Under the pieces are notes generated by a model. That model made no database searches. It was not told the origin of the DNA and saw only the letters and a program-made list of their open reading frames with translations. Position numbers and translations under genes: made by a program. DNA of 64,000 nucleotides from Syngnathus acus (lineage: Eukaryota > Chordata > Actinopteri > Syngnathiformes > Syngnathidae): the NCBI RefSeq assembly GCF_901709675.1, contig NC_051102.1:5801412-5865411 (forward strand). The letters run 5' to 3'. This document shows positions 52,916-64,000 of the stretch, piece after piece (position 1 is the stretch's first letter; every line of letters begins with the position of its first letter).

Positions 52916-54145
52916 ATTGTACGTCCACTTACCTTTACTTGTGTTGCAGCATCCCTGTCGAGACGGTCAGCTTCTCTTCATCTAGTGATATTCATAGAGA
53001 ATGAAAACCCACCTGTGTTCATCAATGGAGGTTAGTGCATTCAGATACTGGTAACCTGCATGTGTGCATGTGAGGCAATAAGAGCAGTGATGCAGGACCT
53101 ACTCCGTGTGTGTGTGTGTCGTGTGTGTGTCTCACCTGTGTTGGTACAGTATACTTCTTGTGTCTGTGTGATGCGAATTTGTGTGGCAGATGGACTCAAC
53201 TGTACTGGACTGAGCCACACAAAGCAGACTGGTTCCACTCAGTGTGACCTGGATCTGAATGGAGACCAATGTCCCAGGTGGCAGTGGGACCTAGATGATA
53301 TTAATAGTGGCCAATGAAAAAGCTGTTGATGAAATGAGGTGAACCAAAGGAGGGAGGGAAGGGATGGAAAATAAATGAAGTATTGGAAGAAATTAGAATA
53401 AATTGAGATGGGTGTGAAAGTAAATTGCGACAAAGCAAAAGTGTCGATTATTAACAGTAAGCTTTGAGCAATTGAGATGGTGGGTTTTAAACATGGTCTT
53501 GATGAAAAAAATAATGGACACAGTCGCGTTTACATTGCCGAATTACTTCCTCTTGCCATTGAATATTCTGGATTATATCATTTTTAAATTATCAGTTTAA
53601 CAATTAAAAAAATCTTAACGCAATGGATAGGCAATATCTCCGAATCTGTTGCTGTGATCATTTGTTGAAAAAATTAGCCCATTTGAATAAATAAATAATG
53701 AATAGAAAGTATGGAGGTAAACGTGTTTAACTTTAGAGAGGAAAAATCATTTAAAAGGTTTTTAAAAAATAAATAATCAAAAAAATCTACCCAAGTATTT
53801 GTATTTTGTTACAACCACCAGTATTCCATAGCGTAACAAAACTACTTCATGACAAATTGACAATATGGCATCATTAAATTTTCTGACACTGACAATCATT
53901 TCAATGCCCAATTTCCATCACATTAGATGTGCAAGTGTACCTAATATTATGACTGGCGTTTATATCTGATGGCTTTTCCTTTACTGCATTTTATTTATTT
54001 ATTTTTTCTTTGACGCCATCCAGCTGCCCACCCCAGTCAAGTCTGACAAGCCACGTACGGCTCTGAAAGGCAGCGGCGTCGTGCAGCAGCACAGCAGTGT
54101 GCAGCTGCGTACGGCAAAGCGGGAGGGGCCGCAGCCACAGCTCGC

Positions 54146-54154
54146 ATATATTAA
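54146..54154 (+). promoter_or_regulatory. TATA-like element upstream of rapgef4 exon 1
   Basis: ATATATTAA lies about 55-64 bp before the rapgef4 ATG at 54210, just after a GC-rich stretch. It would place a start site near 54175-54185 and give a very short 5'UTR. This is positional evidence only. Confidence 0.35.
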
Positions 54155-54209
54155 CTGACAACCGGGTAGCATCCCAAGCCGAGCATCACAGTGGCAGTGG
54201 AGGACAAGG

Positions 54210-57200
54210 ATGGTCGCGGTGCAAACGTCCCCCAATCTATCTCCATCCCCCGAGTGGGTCTGCTGTCTGGACAAGAGGTGGGTGGCACCGTCCTACGCCG
54301 CGCGTCAATCACCGAGGCGGGGATCGAGGTCTACCCGGATAGCCCCCCTCCACCCCTGGGGCCTGATTCATTGAACCGAAGCGTTGTGATTGATCAGTAC
54401 CGGCGATCGCCTTGTGTATGCAATGTAGCTCTGTGCTATGAAATCCGCCTGGCTAGCCGGATTTAATTGCTCTTGGAATGCCTAACTAGCGCATTGTCAG
54501 TCATAGTAAAGGCGGATATGCACGCCACATGTTTCTTGATATTTTCTTTTAGTAATGCGTCTTCTACGGTGAGGTGGCAGCTTCGAGGAGGAGCATACTG
54601 CACTGCACACGTTGTTGCACGACGCACATGGTTTTATGTCCGAGACAAAATAGAAGACTTATGGATGCACGTTTAAGAGCATTCAAACATTTTATGTCTG
54701 TTTTTCTATTGTCAGCATCTTTGTCTCATTTGAGATTAGCCCTTTTTGCTGACCCCCCCCCCCCCCCCCCTCCCTCCCCATTTCTTGACCACCCAATTGA
54801 TGCTGCCTAATTGGCATTAAAATAAAGAAAACAAAAGTGCTAAGCAGTAATCACGGGAGGTTGTCCACACCTTAAACAATAAAAAACAAAGAGATGCAAC
54901 CCACAACTCACACACCTACCCCGATGGACGACACATCCCCAGGTTACCATTAGCAACGTGAGCCAACCATCTTGTCATCATCATCATCTGTGTAAAATGC
55001 TGCAACTAGCACACATTGTGTGATGAGAAAAATAATAATAATTCATCCATACAGTTTGTAGAGTGATTATTCTTATTAGGGTCACAGTCGAGATATTGTG
55101 ATCGACTGTGGGGAATAGGTCAGGTGGCAATGGAAGGTCATCAGTTTGATATTTTAAAAGATGTCAAATATGATTTTTTTTTTTAATTAATTCTTAGAAA
55201 ATTGCAACGTTCTCCTTTAGCAAGTTACTAGTTTTCATCCTGGTTTTGAATGGCATATAGAGTCTTCCTGACAGCAGTGAAGGCAGGCTTGCTGGTGAGA
55301 TCTAATTGAACAAGATCTCATCACTCAGTGATTCTCACTCATTCCCTTCTTTATTCAATCACAATCCAACTGAGCATTTGGTAGCATTTCATCTACACTA
55401 ATACTGATGGAGGAAGACAGTGACAAGACTCCAGACGTTAAAAAGTGACCTCCCATATATGCCTTTGCAGACAATGATTGCAACTGAGTGTGAAATATGA
55501 GATAAGATCTGATTAATTTTGGGGCATCCAGCTTAAAATTGCATTAAGTTCAGCATAACAAACATTTAAATGCTGCACAATACAGATTGTTTTATGGAAT
55601 TCAGTAAGTGGCAGATTGGATGATGTGTGACTTTTTTTTTTTTTTTACAACTGTGTTTATACTGATTTGTATTCAGTGTTGCTTGCAGTCTCACGGGTTG
55701 GTGGTGGCACAGATGGTTGTTGGGAGAAGTGAGTGAACAAGTTTCTACAGTTACAGTGTTTGCCATTCTGCTTGGAACTAACGTCACCATCTGAATGACT
55801 GGTAACAACAATTTCATGGAATACCATAAGTCTGTTATTCGATGTGAAATGAAAGGTGACGCTGCTACGAGACCCTCGACCCTGAGAAGTCAAGCGGCGG
55901 TTCTCCTTTCCGTCGCCACCTGTCTTAAGCATTAACCCTTGTCTCCACCGAGGAGCATTACTCTGTCTGTGCACCAAAGACGTCACGGATAAAAAAAAAA
56001 AAAACACACGGCTGCAATGTCACTAAGCTCACGGTAGATGTTGCAGTCCACCTCAGCCCCTTTTGGCGGGTGCCTCCCTTTAGGACTAACAACTGCTTGG
56101 GGACGCAAACGTGTTGTGCGTGTGTGAAATGGAAGAATCATCAGGTTTGCCTGCGAGCTTGCATAGCAGACATTAATGGAGGAAGAGCTCGTGGTGGGTT
56201 AGTAGTAATGGATGGAGGTAGGAGAGAATATGGCAGTAATGGAGTGCTTGAGGGAGAAAAAAGTCTGCCTCTTTTTCATGATGTTTGATAAAAGAAGAGT
56301 GCAGATTGGTGGTGTCGAGAAAAGGGAGTTGTTGAAGGCACACATGCATGGATGAGTCACTGGCAAAGAAAAAAAAATAAGTGAATGGATGACGTAGCGT
56401 ACTCGCTCGTTCAGACGCCGTAATTGTGGAGCAGAACGGCACTCTGATCAAACTCGACGAGATGTCTCACAATTAAGAGCATTAGAAATAGAAGCAGGAC
56501 TTAAATGAGATCCTACATCAACACCCACTGGGAGGTCTGAGATGAGAAGGAACGCTCGCAGCTCCCTACTGGTTGAGCTCAGACAATAAAGACAGAGTAT
56601 TAAAATTGTTACGTTGTTCCTGACAGAGTGGCTTCTTCTTACATCGCTTGTCTTTTCCGTTTAGGCCCTCGGAGCGCTCGGGAGAGGATGTGGATATTAT
56701 TCTGACCAGACTGAAAGAGGTTAAAGCCTTCACCAAGTTTCCACCACCACTCTTGGTGCAGATCTGCACGTGTGCCTTCTATGAATGTCTGGAGAAAGGC
56801 ATTACATGTATGTAAAACAGCAAATATAAATGCAACCGTCATAGATTGACATCAACTATTGCGGTTGCAGTGTTTCGACAGGGAGACATCGGCACCAGCT
56901 GGTATGCGGTTCTGTCCGGCTCTCTAGATGTCAAAGTGTCCGAAACTGCTAATCATCAGGTAAGACGCAACGTAGCTCTCACAGGCTAACACATTTTGCC
57001 ACCACGCATACAAACTGATTTTTTTTCTACTTACTATTATTTTTGTGGCTGCTACTTCAACTTTTATTCTTAAATGTCGAGGACTAAAGTAGGGAAAATT
57101 GGGCACATTACCGTATTTTCCGCACTATAAGGCGCACCTAAAAACCTCAAATTTTCTCAAAAGCCGACAGTGCGCCTTATAATCAGGTGCGCCTTATATA

Positions 57201-60200
57201 TGGACCAATATTGAGCCACCTCAGCAGGCGTGTCCAAAGTCCGGCCCGCGGGCCAAATGTATATATCTTATATATGGGCCATTCATTGAAGGTGCGCCTT
57301 ATAATCCAGTGCGCCTTATAGTGCGGAAAATACGGTAATTTTTAAACCAATTTTGGGATAAGGCTGTGTGGGGAAAAACTGAAGCGCTTTGATTATTTTC
57401 TAGTTGTAGTAGAGGACTGACACATGAGAGAAGAGTAAGCGGATTTGTTCCAGTAAAAGGCTACGATAACAAAGCCCGTCCATTTTAAATGGTCGTTTTC
57501 ATGAATGCAACCCACTTGGTGGCCTAGATTCAGTGTCTATATTTGAAATGAAGGTTTGGACAGCTTTCTATAGCTTTCAGGATAATTTCAGAATACAAAA
57601 TGAAAGAGTGCGTGCCTCTCAGCGTTCCAATTATGTCTAGCACCTAGAGATATTTACGGTAAAATCATATTTTCTGTCCCTCATGCGTGAATACATTTGC
57701 ATGAATTACCTCGTATTAACTTGTCCGACGATGAAAACATCTCTTTGCTCAACATGTTGTGTTTTCTTGTTTATAGGATGCAGTCACCATCTGCACTCTG
57801 GGGATCGGGACAGCCTTCGGGGAGTCCATCCTGGACAACACGCCGCGTCACGCGACCATCATCAGCAGAGAGACCAGCGAGCTGCTTCGAATTGAACAGA
57901 GGGAGTTTAAGACCCTCTGGGAGGTGAGATGGGGGGGGGGGTGTAAGACCGGATGTGTCTGAAATGCTTGCGGAAGCCATGTTCGGACAACCTTGTATGC
58001 TGTTAAGGAAAATTATAGAAATATTTATTTTTATGTCATGTAAGATTGACTTTTGTAAACATACTTTGTGTGAAAATGCAAAGCTGCACCTTTCTGCTCT
58101 TCTTTATGGGCTGGGCCACTCCACATAGTAGTCGCAGGGTCCCTGCAGGCCTCCTTGTTGAAGTTTGGCCTCCCTGAGGCTGCTCCATTCACAAGGTCGC
58201 TTGTCCTTGCCAGAGCAGCCGCTCTCTAGCTACAAATTCACTGTAGTCATTTGAGAGGCTGCGAGTGGCCATTTTGTCAACTTGCACCCTCTAAATCAGT
58301 AAGTTATGCAATTTTACTAACATTGGCATATTCAAGACTCTCATATTGGAAGTTCTTCACGCTATGATATTTATATTGCCATATTAGTGTATCGATAACA
58401 ATATGGTTTTGTCATTTATGGAACAAAAGTGTTCTGAAATTTAATCACCGTAGTAAAAGTTTAGCTCTCACTTTGTGATAAAGTTGGTCATGAGGCCACG
58501 TCTAGTTTTTGAGCTGGTGTGTGCACTTAGTCAGTCCGCTCCCGCGCCGCCTAGTTTGGTCCATAAAGCAGCAATGGCAGCCCGAGGTTGTGTTGGTTTT
58601 GATCTTATTCACGTCGTTGCAAAAAGGCTCTTTGTGTTTCCCGTGTGTATGTTTCACAAACAGGATGTGTTTGTTTGAAGGCGGAATAAAAAAAAGCGAC
58701 ACTGATGCCACCGTTCTCACTAAGCAGAAATGACAGGAATGAGCAAGATGCGGAAATGTAGAATGCTGTTCTTGATGTCCGACTCGCCTCAAAGGAGTGT
58801 TTTTGGACGGACGCATTTTGTCTTTTATTCGTGTGCATCTATCTGTCCTCCTCACTTCCTCTCTCTTGTGTTGTCTTTTCTCCTGGCCTCTGGCTCCATC
58901 CTCCTCACCCTCATTTCCTCTTTTCTTTCCTCTTCACCCTCCGGAGTAGCTCGGTAACAGAAAGACTCGGATCACTGTGGTAACCTGGGAGAGAAAAGCG
59001 GTCGGGTTCTTGGCTCGGTCACGGCGGGAGAGTGGCGGAGAGAGCGAGAGAGAGGAGGGAGGCGAGCAGCTTGTGCGACGTACGATGCAATCAGGCGGTG
59101 TGTGTAAAGCGTGAAGGAGCACTGGCCAGCTCTCGGGGGGTTGGGGGGGGCTTGGTTTTTCACTTTTAGATGAAATTAGGTTGTTTACTCAGGTGAGTCT
59201 GAATTATTGCCTGTAGCTGTCGTGTTTGTCATTTTGTTTGTGCTTGTTTTAGTCCCTCAAATTTACTGTCTGTGTGTGGGTGTGTGTGCTCTGACAGATG
59301 TTGCCGCTATTCTTTTTTTTTTTTTTTTCATGTGTGTCTGTGTTCTCAGAATACACGCGTTGCTTGGTAATGACCATGCGAAAGGAGCAGTGACACATTC
59401 AAGCCCGAACTCTTAAAAGATTCTTTGTTTCAGAAGTAGACGTGCAAACATAGTTTAAGGCATTGAAAAAAAAAAAACATCGACCCACTCAAAGTGAATT
59501 TTACTGTAACGCTAACAGTTCTGCATCTAAACCGGCTCAGCTATACAAAGGGCTTTGTTTTGACATAGTGCCGTCTGTGTGTGTCTGTTTGACAAGCGTG
59601 TGGATGCCACAGACTGAATGGATGACGATGCATAGCAGAGGATACGGACCCAAACGTATCCAAAACATGTCGCTTTGTAGTTTCGTTGAGTCGTCTGTTG
59701 CTTGGATACAGATGTGATGGAATTGCTGAAATGTTCTTATTTATTGGTAAACCAAATGTAATGAGACCCACTTGTGTGTTTTTGGGATGTGCAGAAGCAT
59801 CGTCAGAGCCTGGCTGGACTGTTGGCCCCTCCTTATGGGGCAATGGAGAGTGGATCCAACAATGACAGTGAGTAAACTGATGATGATGTGGTACACTACC
59901 AAAAATGTAATATGTTCTGGAACAGACAATTAGCAGATTGTACATATTTAAAAACATGCATTAATGACATCATTAAATTGAGCATTTGCTGCTGCCCCTC
60001 CTGATATGCATGCTTTGGCCAACAGGGGGCAGTGTAATACAGACATGGTTACATTATAACTCATCTCCCGTTTTATGCGCTGGTTTTAAATACACATGTA
60101 ATTTTGTTTAATGTTTTGTTTGATAGTAAACTTTGACTTGGAGTGGCAATAACACCTAGTAGCTCATGCCTGTATTTCAAGTAACCACTCTTGTTAATTT

Positions 60201-63200
60201 CCATGGATGGTAACTTTAAAATAATTCATTTTTCAATATGGTTTTCTCTCTAGGAGCCGCAGACAAAGACAACATGAACTCAGACTCTGCAAACAAATCT
60301 CACAATAAGGTAATTATTCAATGTTTCAAGCTTCAAAGTCTGCGAGGAGCACCTGATTCACAAATAAACCGATTCTTGGAAATGTTGACTTCCCCAAGGG
60401 CAAATATGCCGTTTGCCATTTATCATTGTGAGTTTAGGATTACATGGGGACATTTTACTGGGTGGAAAAATAGAAACATTGTGCACCGCTGCATACTTTC
60501 ATGTCCGCAAATGAACTAGAATGTCAGAATAGTGGTGTGTGTGCGTGTGTTCTCTGAGCAGAAACCTGTGATGACTCACCACTGTGATCCTCTCTAGTTA
60601 TGCTAATACTAGTTAATACATGCACATGGAAGAAAGATCCTATCGGGCCAATTAGTGCATCTTCCTTTGTCGCTTTGAAGCGTGGTGGTGTGAGCGTATG
60701 AACATCTGCCTCTTTAGATACAGTTTTTTTTTTTCCGGCTGCCGTGCATTCACAGCACAGACTTCCGCCCTGGCTTGATCATTAAACACCTGTGAAATGA
60801 GTGATTGAACCAAGCTCAAGCTTTGAATTTTTAGATTACAATATAGATGTAGAAATACTAGAAGTAATCTCCTTCATGTTGCCTTTTCCGGTATTCTATA
60901 GATTCCCACAGAGAAACTCCAGAGAGCGGGTAAAGTTCTCCGCAACGCCATCCTGTCCAGAGCCCCTCACATGATCCGAGATAGGAAATACCACCTCAAG
61001 ACATACAGGTGATTGCATCCAAAATGTGGAATCGTCTTCCTCTCCTCGCTGGATGCTCATGTGGTTTCTTGCAGACAATGCTGTGTAGGCACAGAACTGG
61101 TGGACTGGCTTGTACTGCAGAGCGCATGTGTTCTGACCCGTTCCCATGCTGTCGGCATGTGGCAGGCTCTGCTCGAAGATCAGGTGCTGAATCACGGTAG
61201 CCAACATTCTCTCATCCTCTATCGCTAGTTTTTCACCTACGCACAGGAACTTTGGAATAACTGTTCCGAGGATTGCTTTTTGTTTTCTGGCTCCCTCGTC
61301 TAGTGGACCAGGAGCTGGGCTTCCAGGACAAGTACCTGTTCTACCGCTTTCTCGACGACGAGGAAGAGGACACGCCGTTGCCTAGTGAGGAAGAGAAGCG
61401 GGAGAGTGAAGAGGAACTGCCAGAGACCATCCTCTTCCTCGCTCAGATTGGACCAGATGCACTGCTGCGCATGATCCTCAGGAAGTCGTAAGTGACAAAG
61501 CATGAAACCTTCTTTGATGGAGATGGCTAAGTAAGATTTGACGGAATGTGCGTGTGTGTGCAGGCCTGGTCAGAGGACAGGCGATGACCTCGAGATCATC
61601 TATGACGAGTTGCTTCATATCAAGGCCTTAGCTCACCTCTCCAACACTGTGAGTCAACCGCTGCGCTTCATTCAGATGACCAAAAAGCCGACCCCTCTGA
61701 TTTTCCTCCGTGTTGTCACTTGTAGGTGAAGAGGGAACTGGCGAGTGTCGTCATCTTCGAGTCACACGCGAAAGCTGGAACTGTGTGTAGGTGCACGCTT
61801 GGTTGTGGACTTCACTTTCTTTCCCTTCTTTTTGTGACACATGCATTTTTCTTCTACCAGTGTTCAACCAAGGAGAAGAGGGCACCTCGTGGTACATCAT
61901 CCAGAAGGGCTCCGTTAACGTGGTTATCTATGGCAAGGTGGGTAAAATGCATCTGTCACCATCAAGATAGTCTCTGAAGAACACTAGCTGAGTTCTTCTA
62001 AATTCAATCATGCCATCGCTGGGAAATGGCTTCCAGGCAAATCCACACAACACATCGCTTTGCATCCACTGTGCACACTTGTTTTGATGAATCATTCCAC
62101 TTGTGAGTCTTCCAGCACCTTTTTTCTTGGAATATTGTGTGAATTTCGATGTGTGTGTCAGGGGGTGGTGTGCACACTCCACGAGGGTGACGACTTTGGA
62201 AAGTTGGCCCTGGTTACTGATTCACCTCGCGCTGCCTCCATTGTCCTGAGGGAGGACAACTGCCACTTCCTTCGTGTGGACAAGGACGATTTCAACAGGA
62301 TTCTCAGGGTACGTGGATCACAACTACATAGACATGATTCATTTACTAATCGTGATAACACATGTTTGTCTCCCCCTAGTGGCAGAGAAGCGCTCCTACA
62401 TTTTAAATACAGTAGTTAATTGTGTCTTAATTGCAGGATGTAGAGGCCAACACGGTGCGTTTGAAAGAGCATGACCAAGCTGTGCTGGTCTTAGAGAAGA
62501 GTCCTCGAGCCTCCACCTTGGGAAGCATCAAGTATAGATGTTTTCTTTTTAAATATATGACTGTTCCTTCTCTTCTCCTGAAAGAGTTGTAATTTATATT
62601 GTCATCATCAACTTTATTTTTTTTTTTAGGTACACTGTGATCTCAGGCACTCCAGAGAAGATTCTTGAGCACTTTTTGGAGACCATGAGAATGGACATAC
62701 ATCACAGTGAACCAGGTTGGCAAATATTGATTTACTTTCTTCTTTATTGCCCTCTAATTCTTCATGTATTTTCGCTCTGTTTTTATCTCAGACCCAGCAG
62801 TGGACGATTTTGTCCTCATGCACTGTGTCTTCATGCCCAACAGCCAGCTGTGCCCTCTACTCATGGCACAATATCCTTTTCGACTTGCCATGCTCTCTAC
62901 CTTTGTCCGCCTCTTTACACTGATCCTTTAAAATTCGTGAAATAATTAATTAATCTTGAAATATCCAATTATTTAACAGAAATTGATTTTATTAACCAAT
63001 TTTATGGGGAACATTTTATAGGGACGTTCTTCTTGGTCTGTCATCTACTTCCTCCTCCTTTTACATTTTATTTTTTTATCCTTAACCCGGTATGCACCTA
63101 CCATGCGGCCTCTCCGCCCGGCTCTGAACAGGAGAGACTGGAGCACGCGCTCAACTGTAAGAGGAGGGCTCTCATTCTGGTTCTGCGCTGGGCTAACATA

Positions 63201-64000
63201 CACACGTATCTCCTACAGGAGGAGCCTGCTGCAATTTCTTTCCTGGAGGTAGCAACGGCATGCTGACTTGAGCAAACCACTCTGAGACTTAAATTAGACA
63301 TCCATGTTGTTCTTCTTTTCTCCACAGGAGTTGCTTAGTAGTGTATCAAATGATTCACGGATGCTCAGAGCATTGAAAGACCTGGTTCCTGACCTTGAGA
63401 AAGTTGTCAAACTACAGTACGTATCTTAAAGTCTGTGATATTGTAAACCGCAGCTTTAATTTATTCCGTTAAAACCGCAACACTCTCTGTTTTATATAGT
63501 TCAGAGGAAGCCAAGGCCACAAAAAAGGCGAGTCTATATCAAAGATGTGTAGGCGGAATGGTGGTGTTGTATGAGCTGATTGTGTTTTTTTTTCATTCAG
63601 CAGAAGACTTTAATACGGCAGTTCAGCAACGGGGAGGAGAGGCTGCAGAAGAAACAGGCCATTAGAAATCAAGATGACAGTAAGTGACTGTGGGATTGGA
63701 TAAAAATTTTTTTTTATTTATCCTAATTTGCGTTTTGTGCTAGTCCTATTGAAGGTGTACTGCAGTGACCACACTTACACCACCATCCGAGTTGCCGTGG
63801 CAGCTACGGGCAGAGAAGTTCTATGCGCAGTTGCCGACAAACTCGGTTCCACTGACGAGCTGGTGTTGCTCCACCTCAGTTCTGCCGGCGGTACGAAGAA
63901 AAGCTGAGACGCGACACAAGAGCATGGGATTTAACGAAATGATGTGTTGCTTCACAGAGAAACAAATCCTGAAGCCTAACGATGTGTCGGTGTTTTCGAC
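54210..64000 (+). CDS. rapgef4: rapgef4 (EPAC2), cAMP-activated Rap guanine-nucleotide exchange factor, 5' two-thirds
   Basis: EPAC2 loads GTP on Rap1/Rap2 when cAMP binds and acts in neurons and islet exocytosis. Exons: 54210-54277, 56665-56807, 56871-56959, 57777-57923, 59795-59867, 60254-60309, 60902-61008, 61075-61196, 61304-61487, 61564-61648, 61726-61786, 61861-61937, 62162-62308, 62437-62531, 62630-62715, 62792-62870, 63098-63248, 63328-63416, 63500-63527, 63601-63679, 63744-63890, 63958-64000 (cut by the edge). About 718 aa are present (human 1011). Seen: start MVAVQTSP...EWVCCLDKR like human EWIACLDKR; first cyclic-nucleotide domain ([29 protein letters not shown]); DEP about 215-295 (GTELVDWL); second cAMP domain ([13 protein letters not shown], phosphate cassette [18 protein letters not shown]); REM; start of the RA-like domain ([13 protein letters not shown]). 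Two cAMP domains exclude RAPGEF3. The CDC25 catalytic domain lies past 64000. One intron is AT-AC, one GC-AG. Confidence 0.95.
54278..56664 (+). other. rapgef4 intron 1
   Basis: A 2.4-kb intron between the start exon and the first cAMP-domain exon. It includes a poly-C run near 54755 and AT-rich sequence. Open stretches near 55660-56000 (minus) and 56070-56290 (plus) have no recognised similarity. No further exon was supported. Confidence 0.6.
57111..57335. mobile_element. MITE-like DNA element in a rapgef4 intron
   Basis: Inverted ends start CCGTATTTTCCGCACTATAA and match for about 27 bp. Both sides carry TA (57109-57110 and 57336-57337). Interior GGCGCACC/GGTGCGCC motifs recur in both orientations. 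A GTCCAAAGTCCGGCCCGCGG segment inside (about 57224-57250) resembles the end of another repeat and suggests a nested piece. It is related in layout to the element at 9231..9399. Confidence 0.8.
57924..59794 (+). other. rapgef4 intron between coding exons 4 and 5
   Basis: A 1.9-kb intron. A GC- and purine-rich patch at about 58940-59150 (GAGAGAGAG, GGGGGGTTGGGGGGGGC) stands out from AT-rich surroundings and might mark an internal promoter. Mammalian RAPGEF4 is known to use internal promoters, but no start exon could be identified here. A T-tract lies near 59310. Confidence 0.4.
60310..60901 (+). other. rapgef4 intron between coding exons 6 and 7
   Basis: A 592-bp intron with ordinary AT-rich sequence. 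Mammalian RAPGEF4 has a longer linker after the first cAMP domain, but no phase-compatible exon is seen here. Confidence 0.6.

Larger units (their letters stand above)
52441..54209. other. intergenic region between the neurabin-like gene and rapgef4 (divergent)
   Basis: Contains a compound tetranucleotide microsatellite, a 59-bp tandem duplication and AT-rich sequence, then a GC-rich patch from about 54050 leading into rapgef4 exon 1. No extra gene was recognised. In particular, no PDK kinase exon is seen, although PDK1 lies between ITGA6 and RAPGEF4 in human. Confidence 0.6.

Noticed and set aside
54191-54466. A 91-codon plus-strand open frame (starting [10 protein letters not shown]) that looked like a novel protein or retrocopy
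   Set aside because: It is an out-of-frame shadow of rapgef4 exon 1 and adjoining intron. The overlapping frame gives the conserved EPAC2 N-terminus with a correct donor.
58475-58957. Open frames in the rapgef4 intron as an internal isoform-specific start exon
   Set aside because: No frame leads to a donor that keeps phase with the exon at 59795 and none resembles known EPAC2 N-termini.

Overview
This window is nuclear DNA of a bony fish, most likely a percomorph teleost. The genes are split into many short exons with clean GT-AG junctions and compact introns of roughly 70-100 bp. The intergenic DNA carries dinucleotide microsatellites and small inverted-repeat DNA elements of kinds common in teleosts. 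I re-derived exons by hand from splice signals, reading-phase continuity and remembered vertebrate homologues. All complete models close in frame. No bacterial-type features, CRISPR arrays, tRNA or rRNA genes were seen.

Left part (1-20.5 kb, minus strand): the first two coding exons of abca4 (retinal ABC transporter; the rest lies off the left edge), then a complete arhgap29 (F-BAR, C1, RhoGAP; about 1299 aa in 21 coding exons plus a 5'UTR exon). The same pair is adjacent and co-oriented on human 1p22. Middle (24.5-30.5 kb, minus strand): a complete acvr2b, the activin/myostatin type II receptor kinase (517 aa, 11 exons). A gene-poor, repeat-bearing stretch follows (30.9-36.2 kb).

Right part (36-64 kb): itga6 (plus strand, 25 constitutive exons plus one alternative cytoplasmic-tail exon; 1083 aa) is tail-to-tail with a neurabin-family gene related to ppp1r9a (minus strand, about 1211 aa; PP1 docking motif, PDZ, coiled coil, SAM). 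After it comes rapgef4 (EPAC2, plus strand), whose start exon lies at 54.2 kb and which runs off the right edge before its catalytic domain. In human 2q31 the order is ITGA6-PDK1-RAPGEF4, so a neurabin gene between them is the main gene-order surprise. It fits the HOX-linked paralogon pattern (ITGA3/PDK2/PPP1R9B on 17q21, PPP1R9A/PDK4 on 7q21).

The genes do not form a pathway. arhgap29 and rapgef4 both act in Rap/Rho small-GTPase control, itga6 and the neurabin act at adhesion and actin sites, and acvr2b is a signalling receptor. The most notable sequence details are a U12-type AT-AC intron in rapgef4, two GC-AG introns, a divergent itga6 tail exon lacking GFFKR, and a possible start codon of the neurabin gene assembled across a splice junction.
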